From contig PBUO01000027.1 of the NCBI GenBank assembly GCA_002727895.1, positions 1-5,378 of the forward strand: a stretch of DNA of 5,378 nucleotides, read 5' to 3'. Position 1 is the first letter of the stretch; each line of letters starts with the position of its first letter. The position numbers were made by a program, and so were the translations under genes. The notes below the pieces were generated by a model that worked only from the letters and a program-made list of their open reading frames with translations, was not told where the DNA came from and did not search any database. Source of the stretch: Acidimicrobiaceae bacterium. Lineage in GTDB: Bacteria > Actinomycetota > Acidimicrobiia > Acidimicrobiales > MedAcidi-G1. Below are positions 1 to 4,946 of the stretch, one piece after another.

Positions 1-225
1 GTAGCAGGCCACCACCACATCGAAGGTGCGGTCTCCGAGAGTGTCGGCGATGCCCTCGGCGGAGAACGGGTCGCCGTGGAGGTGCTGGACGTGGGCCACC
101 TCGTCCAACTCGTGGCGACCGGTGTGGAACACGGTGACCTGCATTCCGCGCTTCTCGAGACCCCGGACGATCGAGGGTCCGGTGGGGCCCGTCCCACCGA
201 CCACCAGGGCGGTCTCGGCGGTCAT
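1..225 (-). CDS. NAD(P)-binding Rossmann-fold protein, epimerase/dehydratase (SDR-like) type, C-terminus cut by window edge
   Basis: Only the first 75 residues are in the window; the frame stays open to base 1. Near the N-terminus is a dinucleotide-binding loop of the GxxGxxG form (residues 10-16, GGTGPTG), directly after a hydrophobic beta strand (ALVV). A second strand follows (residues 29-33, QVTVF) with HTGRHE behind it, where atypical or extended SDR proteins place cofactor-selecting residues, and then HGDPF at 50-54. This pattern is typical of NAD-dependent epimerase/dehydratase and NmrA-like proteins, but substrate and reaction cannot be told from this part. The ATG overlaps the stop of the upstream SGNH hydrolase gene by four bases (ATGA). 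A good Shine-Dalgarno, GAGGAG at 233-238, lies seven bases upstream, which supports this start. It is the third gene of the minus-strand cassette. Confidence 0.85.
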   Translation of the reverse strand, partial: MTAETALVVGGTGPTGPSIVRGLEKRGMQVTVFHTGRHELDEVAHVQHLHGDPFSAEGIADTLGDRTFDVVVACY

Positions 226-926
226 TGACCATCTCCTCGGTCGGGGTCGGCGTGGGGGGCCAGCAAGGGAGCGAGCCCCTCGACGAGGCGCCGGTGGCCT
301 TCGCCGTTGGGGTGGATGCCGTCGTCGTGGCAGTCGGGGTCGAGGTGGCCGTCGGGGCCCGACAGCCCCTCGGTGTGGTCCACGAACGGGAGGCCCCGCT
401 CGGCGCACACCCGGGCCAGGGCCTCGTTCAGGGGGGCGACGAGAGGGTGGTAGCGATCGGTCCGGGGGAGGACCGACTGGACCACCACCAGTGCTTCGGG
501 GGCGGCCTCGGCGATCCGATCCAGGACCAGCGACACGTTGCGGATTGTCTTGGCGTGCGGGATGCCCAACGGGAGGTCGTTGGTGCCGATCATCAGTACG
601 ACGGTGGCCGGCGGTCCGTCCAGCGAGTCGTCGAGGCGTTCCAGGAGGTCGTCGGTGGTGTCCCAACCGATGCCCCGGTTGCGGGCCCGGAGGTGCTCGA
701 AGGCGGCCGCCCAGTCGCCGTCGAAGGTGATGCTGTCGCCGAGGAACACCGTTTCGCCGGCCTGGACGGGGTGGGTCCGATGCATGGTGCGCAGCCGGTG
801 TCGGCCGTTGGCGGCCAGGCCGCGGCTGACCCGGCGGGATCCCAGGTGCTGGTCGAAGGCCAGCCAGGCAAGGATCAGGCCGGTGGCCGTGGCCACGAGG
901 CGCGGCAGCGTGGTGCGTGACGTCAT
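222..926 (-). CDS. SGNH/GDSL-family hydrolase with N-terminal membrane anchor or signal sequence
   Basis: A 234-residue protein with the SGNH blocks in order: block I FLGDSIT (61-67, nucleophile Ser65), block II around NRGIGWDTT (83-91, oxyanion Gly), block III GTND (114-117, Asn116) and block V DGIHPN (202-207, Asp202 and His205). Members of this superfamily hydrolyse esters, thioesters or acetyl groups on lipids and sugars; the substrate here is unknown. Residues 8-24 form a hydrophobic stretch after two arginines, with no clear AxA cleavage site, so a signal anchor is more likely than a cleaved signal peptide. That would place the enzyme outside the membrane. The frame is open far upstream, but that part is arginine-rich and antisense in character to the crotonase gene. 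The ATG chosen overlaps the crotonase stop as ATGA. Only a weak, distant GGAG precedes it, so translation probably depends on coupling. Confidence 0.9.
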   Translation of the reverse strand: MTSRTTLPRLVATATGLILAWLAFDQHLGSRRVSRGLAANGRHRLRTMHRTHPVQAGETVFLGDSITFDGDWAAAFEHLRARNRGIGWDTTDDLLERLDDSLDGPPATVVLMIGTNDLPLGIPHAKTIRNVSLVLDRIAEAAPEALVVVQSVLPRTDRYHPLVAPLNEALARVCAERGLPFVDHTEGLSGPDGHLDPDCHDDGIHPNGEGHRRLVEGLAPLLAPHADPDRGDGQ

Positions 927-1696
927 CGGCCCCGGAACTCCGGTCGGCGGCCGGCCTCGAAGGCGGCGAGGCCCTCGCGGAGGTCGTCGCTGTGGAAGCA
1001 GGCCGCGGCGAGCTCGACCGCGTCGGGACGGCCGGCCAGGGCGGCCCGGGCGGCTCGCAGGGTCAACGGGGCTAGCGCGGCGACGTCGGCGCACCGTTCG
1101 GCAACCACCCGGTCCAGGTTGTCGGCCGGGACCACCTCGTGGACCAGGCCGATCCGCAGGGCCTCGGCGGCGTCGATCCGTCTGGCGGTCAGCAGCAGTT
1201 CGGCTGCTGTCGCCCGGCCCACCACCTCGGCCAGGCGGGCCGTCGCGTCGACGGGGTAGCCGACGCCGAGGCGTCCCGGGGGCACGGCGAACACGGCGTC
1301 GTCGGCCGCGTACCGCAGGTCGGCGCATAGGGCGAGGCTCACCCCTCCGCCCATGCAGACCCCATGGATGGCGGCCACGACCGGGACCGGTGATGCCTCG
1401 AGGGCGGCGGCCGCCTCGTGCTCAATTCGGTCGTACCCGCGGTGAGCGTCGCCCAGGCGTCGGTCGGCGAACTCGGCGATGTTGGAGCCGGCGCAGAAGG
1501 TCCGGTTGGCCCCTCGGACTACGAGGACGCGGACGGCCCCGCCGGCCACCGCGTCGGCGACCAGGTCGGGGATGGAGGCGTACATGTCGGACCCCATGGC
1601 GTTGCGCCGGACCGGGTCCTCGAGCACCAGGGTGGCCACGGGGCCGTCGACCGACAGGTGGACCCGGCCGTTCGCCACACCTCCGATCTCGATCAT
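923..1696 (-). CDS. Crotonase-fold enoyl-CoA hydratase/isomerase superfamily protein lacking the classical catalytic glutamates
   Basis: A 257-residue protein, the usual length for single-domain crotonases. The CoA/oxyanion-hole segments are visible: RTFCAGSNI (65-73) and HGVCMGGGVSLAL (111-123), followed by CADLRYA (124-130) and the C-terminal FEAGRRPEFRGR. An ungapped comparison from memory with rat mitochondrial enoyl-CoA hydratase puts Ser120 and Pro140 where the acid/base residues Glu144 and Glu164 should be. Classical hydration of 2-enoyl-CoA is therefore doubtful; another crotonase reaction (isomerase, thioesterase, lyase) is possible. The ATG at 1696 is preferred: the Shine-Dalgarno at 1705-1712 sits eight bases before it. 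An in-frame GTG at 1705 would overlap that site, and the longer frame to 1834 crosses the promoter region and the divergent gene. It is the first gene of the minus-strand cassette and is divergent from the HtdZ-like gene. Confidence 0.92.
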   Translation of the reverse strand: MIEIGGVANGRVHLSVDGPVATLVLEDPVRRNAMGSDMYASIPDLVADAVAGGAVRVLVVRGANRTFCAGSNIAEFADRRLGDAHRGYDRIEHEAAAALEASPVPVVAAIHGVCMGGGVSLALCADLRYAADDAVFAVPPGRLGVGYPVDATARLAEVVGRATAAELLLTARRIDAAEALRIGLVHEVVPADNLDRVVAERCADVAALAPLTLRAARAALAGRPDAVELAAACFHSDDLREGLAAFEAGRRPEFRGR

Positions 1697-1704
1697 CGTC
1701 GTCA

Positions 1705-1712
1705 CCCTTCCC
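1705..1712 (-). promoter_or_regulatory. Shine-Dalgarno fixing the crotonase start
   Basis: The minus strand reads GGGAAGGG here, with eight bases between it and the ATG at 1696. This is ideal spacing for that ATG and rules out the in-frame GTG at 1705, which would overlap the motif. It is one of the few clear ribosome-binding sites in the window; the other non-overlapping starts have none. Confidence 0.7.
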
Positions 1713-1754
1713 GGTCGGTCCCGCCTCCCAACCCGGTGGGCTCCGGATCGGCTG

Positions 1755-1766
1755 GGCGAAGTCGCC
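1755..1766. promoter_or_regulatory. Short inverted repeat in divergent promoter region (possible operator)
   Basis: GGCGA (1755-1759) and TCGCC (1762-1766) form a dyad with a two-base spacer. It lies just upstream of the plus-strand -10-like box and near the expected transcription start of the minus-strand gene, a position from which a repressor could control both genes. Such short GC-rich dyads are common by chance in DNA of this composition, so this is only a candidate. Confidence 0.2.
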
Positions 1767-1767
1767 G

Positions 1768-1773
1768 AGCGTA
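1768..1773 (-). promoter_or_regulatory. -10-like box for the crotonase cassette
   Basis: The minus strand reads TACGCT, matching the actinobacterial TANNNT -10 consensus. Transcription starting about seven bases downstream would give a leader of roughly 65 bases carrying the Shine-Dalgarno at 1705-1712. No convincing -35 is seen. It overlaps the plus-strand -10-like box by the TA at 1772-1773. Confidence 0.4.
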
Positions 1774-1777
1774 GTGT
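1772..1777 (+). promoter_or_regulatory. -10-like box for the HtdZ-like gene, predicted leaderless
   Basis: TAGTGT matches TANNNT and ends seven bases before the ATG at 1785, so transcription would be expected to begin at the A of the start codon. This agrees with the absence of a Shine-Dalgarno before that ATG. No clear -35 element is visible. Confidence 0.5.
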
Positions 1778-1784
1778 CGACGCC

Positions 1785-2240
1785 ATGACGACCGTCTTCG
1801 ACAGCCCCGACGACCTGGCCGCTGCCGTCGGCACTCACCTTGGCCATAGCGGATGGGTGGAGGTCGACCAGGCTCGCATCGACCTGTTCGCCGAGGCCAC
1901 CGGCGACCACCAGTGGATCCACGTGGATGCGGAGCGGGCGGCAGCGGGGCCGTTCGGGGCCACCATCGCCCACGGCTACCTGACGCTGTCGTTGACCAAC
2001 CAGTTCCTGCCCGAGATCGTCCGGGTGGACGGGGTCTCGATGGGCATCAACTACGGCACCGAGAAGGTTCGGTTCCCGTCACCGGTGGTGGTCGGTTCGA
2101 GGGTCCGGGCCGGGGGAGAGTTGGTCTCGGTCGACGAGGTGACCGGCGGCGTCCAGGCGGTGATCCGCCTGACCGTGGAGGTCGAGGGATCGGACCGTCC
2201 GGCCTGCGTCGTGGATTCGGTCAGCCGCTTCCTGCGCTGA
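1785..2240 (+). CDS. htdZ: MaoC-family (R)-specific enoyl-CoA / 3-hydroxyacyl-thioester dehydratase, HtdZ (Rv0130)-like
   Basis: A 151-residue single hot-dog-fold protein, the same length as I recall for mycobacterial HtdZ. The hydratase-2 motif is complete: FAEATGDHQWIHVD (35-48), with the catalytic pair Asp41 and His46 and AHGYLT (62-67) from the same active-site region. Near-identical blocks shared with Rv0130 as remembered include ERAAAGPFG (50-58), NYG (89-91), KVRFP (94-98) and VEVEGS (131-136). The family reversibly hydrates trans-2-enoyl-CoA to (R)-3-hydroxyacyl-CoA in the cytoplasm. The open frame continues upstream, but into the divergent promoter region and the antisense of the crotonase gene. 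This ATG fits homologue length and the -10-like box at 1772-1777. The gene is transcribed away from the crotonase cassette, which suggests a shared acyl-CoA substrate pool but does not prove it. Confidence 0.94.
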   Translation: MTTVFDSPDDLAAAVGTHLGHSGWVEVDQARIDLFAEATGDHQWIHVDAERAAAGPFGATIAHGYLTLSLTNQFLPEIVRVDGVSMGINYGTEKVRFPSPVVVGSRVRAGGELVSVDEVTGGVQAVIRLTVEVEGSDRPACVVDSVSRFLR

Positions 2241-2244
2241 CCGT

Positions 2245-2272
2245 CCCGCCTTCGGGCTCAAGGCCCGGCGGG
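2245..2272 (+). terminator. Stem-loop after the HtdZ-like gene, possible terminator without U-tract
   Basis: CCCGCC (2245-2250) pairs with GGCGGG (2267-2272), and inside it GGGC (2254-2257) pairs with GCCC (2263-2266) around a five-base loop, leaving a three-base bulge. It starts five bases after the stop at 2240 and ends before the -10-like box of map. No T-run follows, so intrinsic termination is uncertain. Confidence 0.4.
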
Positions 2273-2280
2273 GTCGCCGG

Positions 2281-2286
2281 TAGCAT
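2281..2286 (+). promoter_or_regulatory. -10-like box for map, predicted leaderless
   Basis: TAGCAT matches TANNNT and ends six bases before the GTG at 2293. Transcription would start at or within a base of the start codon. No Shine-Dalgarno is present at a useful distance. The -35 position falls in the hairpin at 2245-2272 and shows no consensus. Confidence 0.5.
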
Positions 2287-2292
2287 CGCCGG

Positions 2293-3234
2293 GTGGCCAA
2301 GCGAAAGCGTCGTCAGGGACCCCTCGCCCCTCCCTCCGAACCGCCCGTCCGACCGGGCCTGCTCAGTCCGACGCGGGCCGTTCCCACGTCGATCGGTCGG
2401 CCCCCGTACGCCGAGACCGGCGACCCGGGCCCATCGACGTCGTCGGTGCTGCGGACCCCCGACGAGGTGGAGCGGATGCGTCGTGCCGGCGCGGCGGCCG
2501 CCGAGGTCCTCCTCGAGGTGGGTCCCGAGGTACTTCCGGGCGTCACCACCGACCACCTGGACGAAGTGGTCCACGAGGCCACCATTGCCCGGGGCGGCTA
2601 CCCCAGCCCGCTCAACTACCGCGGCTACCCGAAGTCGGTGTGCACCTCGGTCAACGAGGTGATCTGCCACGGCATCCCGGATAGCCGCCCCCTGGCCGAC
2701 GGCGACATCGTCAACGTGGACGTGACGATCTTCCTCGACGGAGTCCACGGCGACACGTCGGTCACCTTCGCCGTGGGCGATTTGACCGACCACGACCGGA
2801 TGCTGGTGGCCGAGACCCGGGTGGCCATGGACGAGGGGATCGCCGCGGTGGCCCCCGGCCAGCCGGTGTGCGCCATCGGGCGGGCCATTGAACGCCACGC
2901 CCGCCGCCACGGCCTGGGCATCGTGCGCGAGTTCATCGGCCACGGGATCGGCACCGAGTTCCACAGCGGGCTGCAGGTCCCGCACTACCACGACCCGCGG
3001 GCGTCCACGATCCTCGTGCCGGGCATGACGTTCACCGTCGAGCCGATGCTGACCCTCGGCGACCCTTCGTGCGGCATGTGGGACGACGACTGGACGGCGG
3101 TCACCCTTGACGGTCGTCGGACCGCCCAGTTCGAGCACACCGTGCTCGTCACCGAGGACGGTGTCGAACTCCTGACCGTGGCGTCCGACGGCACGGTACC
3201 CGCCGACGCCTTTGCCCTCCCGGCTGCCGTCTGA
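2293..3234 (+). CDS. map: Type I methionine aminopeptidase, mycobacterial MapB (MetAP1c)-like with proline-rich N-terminal extension
   Basis: A 313-residue protein that removes the initiator methionine from nascent cytoplasmic proteins. All five metal ligands of the pita-bread fold are present: Asp143 (NVDVT), Asp154 (GDTS), His217 (GHGIG), Glu250 (TVEPM) and Glu281 (QFEHT). The substrate-binding His126 is in CHGIP. The catalytic domain starts near residue 52. Before it lies an extension with a basic start (MAKRKRR) and several PxxP motifs (10-13, 14-17, 18-21), then LLSPTRAVP (23-31), closely resembling mycobacterial MetAP1c, where this leader is thought to bind the ribosome. About 16 residues follow the point where I recall the mycobacterial protein ending. 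The GTG start is chosen for the -10-like box at 2281-2286 and for the fit of the leader. The gene converges on the DUF3048 gene. Confidence 0.96.
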   Translation: MAKRKRRQGPLAPPSEPPVRPGLLSPTRAVPTSIGRPPYAETGDPGPSTSSVLRTPDEVERMRRAGAAAAEVLLEVGPEVLPGVTTDHLDEVVHEATIARGGYPSPLNYRGYPKSVCTSVNEVICHGIPDSRPLADGDIVNVDVTIFLDGVHGDTSVTFAVGDLTDHDRMLVAETRVAMDEGIAAVAPGQPVCAIGRAIERHARRHGLGIVREFIGHGIGTEFHSGLQVPHYHDPRASTILVPGMTFTVEPMLTLGDPSCGMWDDDWTAVTLDGRRTAQFEHTVLVTEDGVELLTVASDGTVPADAFALPAAV

Positions 3235-3240
3235 GTTCCT

Positions 3241-3276
3241 GGGGCCATCCTCGGTACGAGCCCCGCCCGGAGGGCG
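3241..3276. terminator. Inverted repeats between convergent genes, possible bidirectional terminator
   Basis: The 47-base gap between the two stop codons holds two candidate stems. In one, GGGG (3241-3244) pairs with CCCC (3261-3264) and encloses CTCG/CGAG (3250-3253 with 3257-3260). In the other, CGCCC (3264-3268) pairs with GGGCG (3272-3276) around a three-base loop. Neither has a T-run. Position between convergent genes favours termination; the structures themselves are weak. Confidence 0.35.
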
Positions 3277-3281
3277 TCGGT

Positions 3282-4874
3282 TCAGTCCCGGATCTCGGCG
3301 GTGCCCTCCTTGGCCAGGGCCACCCATGTGGTCCCCGCCGACAGCCGGACTTCGGAGCCGTCCGCGGTGAACGTGGCCGGCCGCCCGGCGTCGGGTCGGT
3401 GCCACTGGGCGCGGACTACGTGTCCGTCGGTGAATAGCCAGGCGTCGCCGGAGCCCTCGGTGATCGCTTCGGGCGAACGGAGGTCGGCGGCCGAGCGGCC
3501 ATAGCGGATGAACTGGATTACCACGTTGGCCGGGGCGATGCGGACCCCTTCGGCGTCGACGTGGGCCGTCCCGTTGTGAGTGCGTGCCCAGCCGGTGCCG
3601 TTCCAGTCGTAGTCAACCTCGGTGAGCCCGAAGTCGATCGAGACGCCGGTGGCCACTTCGGCCTCAGGGTGGAGGTCCTGGCCTGGGTAGCGGTGCACGA
3701 ACGGCGCCGGCGGGACGGTGGTCCGGTCAGCGTGGTGGGCCCACAGCCGGTCGGTGCCGGTGTACAGGTTGTGCGGTGGGCGCCGTGACTGGTCCCGCCA
3801 ATAGTCCGACTCGTGTCGGCTGTATCCGGCGTCGGTCAGCGGCGACGCCCGCAGGGCGTTGCGGGTCCCCCGGTTGGCGCCCGAGTAGGCGAAGAGGGGG
3901 CGGTCAAAGCCCTCCAGGAGCGGCGGGTCGGAGGTCCGGGCCGACCGGACCGGGCCGACGGTGGCCGCCGACGTGGACTGGAAGACGGCTACCAGGCGGG
4001 TCACGCCGCCCTCGACCAACTCTTCGTACACGACGTCGGCCTGGTTGACGCCGGCCTGTGGGAAGGCCCGGGTGACGTTGTCGATCTTGACGGCCAGGGC
4101 CGGTCGTCTGACGTCCTCGCCCTGAACACCGGTCCACGCACGTGTGACGGCCATGCGCTCGAAGCGCAGGATCTCAGCCTCCAGCTCGACGATCCCGGCC
4201 TCAGCGTCGGCGATGAGGCGTCGCACTTCCTCGATCTCGGCCCGCACTGCGGGCTTTGCTCCCTCGATGTCGGTCCGCGAGTTCAGTTCGGCTTGCCGGC
4301 GGCCTTCCGCCGCGTCGACGAGGGAGCGGAGGCCGACCACCGCCTCGGCGGTCAGGCGGAGCTCGGCCCGCACCAGCTCGATGCGTCGTTGGGCTTCCTC
4401 GATGACCGAGTCGTAGAGCATCCGGTCGCGCACGTTGGTCAGCCTGTCCTCGGTCAGCTGGGCCGACTGGGTAAGGACGTCGTTGATCCGCTCGTCGTTG
4501 CGGACGTAGGCGTCGACAGCCATGGTCTGCTGGAGGATGGTCGGCTCGTCCTTGGAGGCCAGGACCTCGATGAACCGGTCGGCCAACAGCTCGATGCGGA
4601 CCGGGAGCACTGCCAGTTCTTGGTCCTCCATGCCGATGCGACCCTCGGCCTGGCCGATCTGCTGGTCCAGGTCGACGAGGCGGGCCTCCAGGTCGGCGAT
4701 CCGTGAGTGGCCGTCGGCGATGGTGGCCCGCTGGTCGGCGATCCCGCTCCTCGCTGCGGCGATCTCCTCGTCGTAGGGGCCGGCCAGGGCGGGGACGATG
4801 CCCGCGGTCAACACGCCGAGGATCCCGACGGCCACCGCCGCGGCGAGGGGGCGGCGGCGGGTGGGGACGGTCAC
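3282..4874 (-). CDS. Secreted coiled-coil protein with C-terminal YerB-type DUF3048 domain
   Basis: A 530-residue protein with no cysteine. Residues 1-31 form a signal peptide: TRRR, a hydrophobic core, and an ALA|GP signal peptidase I site, with no lipobox. Residues 36-240 are charged and helical: one coiled-coil arm (about 36-95), a helical middle (about 96-155) and a return arm (about 156-240), a layout like the N-terminal domains of PcsB or NlpC/P60 peptidoglycan hydrolases. From 256 comes DUF3048: RRPALAVKIDN (256-266), QADVVYEELVEGGVTRL (278-294), GPVRSAR (307-313), RPPHNLYTG (365-373), and a C-terminal part with NVVIQFIRY (450-458), LFTDG (480-484) and GTTWVALA (514-521). The biochemical function of DUF3048/YerB is unknown to me. 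The likely site is the cell envelope exterior. The GTG start fits the -10-like box at 4882-4887. mutM lies 72 bases upstream on the same strand; map converges downstream. Confidence 0.9.
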   Translation of the reverse strand: MTVPTRRRPLAAAVAVGILGVLTAGIVPALAGPYDEEIAAARSGIADQRATIADGHSRIADLEARLVDLDQQIGQAEGRIGMEDQELAVLPVRIELLADRFIEVLASKDEPTILQQTMAVDAYVRNDERINDVLTQSAQLTEDRLTNVRDRMLYDSVIEEAQRRIELVRAELRLTAEAVVGLRSLVDAAEGRRQAELNSRTDIEGAKPAVRAEIEEVRRLIADAEAGIVELEAEILRFERMAVTRAWTGVQGEDVRRPALAVKIDNVTRAFPQAGVNQADVVYEELVEGGVTRLVAVFQSTSAATVGPVRSARTSDPPLLEGFDRPLFAYSGANRGTRNALRASPLTDAGYSRHESDYWRDQSRRPPHNLYTGTDRLWAHHADRTTVPPAPFVHRYPGQDLHPEAEVATGVSIDFGLTEVDYDWNGTGWARTHNGTAHVDAEGVRIAPANVVIQFIRYGRSAADLRSPEAITEGSGDAWLFTDGHVVRAQWHRPDAGRPATFTADGSEVRLSAGTTWVALAKEGTAEIRD

Positions 4875-4881
4875 GGCGCCG

Positions 4882-4887
4882 ATCGTA
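4882..4887 (-). promoter_or_regulatory. -10-like box for the DUF3048 gene, predicted leaderless
   Basis: The minus strand reads TACGAT, matching TANNNT, and ends seven bases before the GTG at 4874. The start codon has no Shine-Dalgarno in the intervening CGGCGCC. A promoter here would separate this gene from mutM, although read-through from mutM is possible. No -35 consensus is visible. Confidence 0.5.
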
Positions 4888-4905
4888 GGGGTCGTCGCCG
4901 GGGCT

Positions 4906-4933
4906 CCCGGGGCACCCTCGGCGCGCCCCCGGG
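4906..4933 (-). terminator. GC-only stem-loop after mutM, possible terminator
   Basis: CCCGGGG (4906-4912) pairs with CCCCGGG (4927-4933) to give a seven-base-pair stem with a 14-base loop, 14 bases past the mutM stop and upstream of the DUF3048 promoter candidate. It lacks a U-tract, so its role is uncertain. Confidence 0.3.
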
Positions 4934-4946
4934 CCGGTTGGTGGCG

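Noticed and set aside
927..1328. Possible longer N-terminus of the SGNH hydrolase
   Set aside because: The extra 134 residues are arginine-rich and lie wholly within the crotonase gene on the same strand in a shifted frame. The ATGA start at 926 gives normal family length and places the hydrophobic segment at the N-terminus.
1479..1784. Possible N-terminal extension of the HtdZ-like protein
   Set aside because: The upstream residues do not look like any MaoC domain and are antisense to the crotonase. The ATG at 1785 gives the expected 151 residues.
538..1788. A long plus-strand open frame of about 416 codons across the crotonase and SGNH genes
   Set aside because: Its translation is dominated by Arg, Pro and Gly in low-complexity runs, with no domain. 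It is the antisense of two well-supported genes and is open because of high GC.
1697..1834. Possible longer N-terminus of the crotonase
   Set aside because: It would cross the predicted promoter and run into the divergent gene, is not crotonase-like, and lacks the good Shine-Dalgarno found for the ATG at 1696.
2221..3405. A long minus-strand open frame opposite map
   Set aside because: It shows no recognisable motif, is rich in Gly, Val, His and Arg, and lies antisense to a complete methionine aminopeptidase with all metal ligands.
3813..4706. Plus-strand open frame of about 297 codons opposite the DUF3048 gene
   Set aside because: Its composition looks like an antisense reading of the coiled coil (repeated Gly, Leu, Asp, Val, Gln); there is no domain or start signal.
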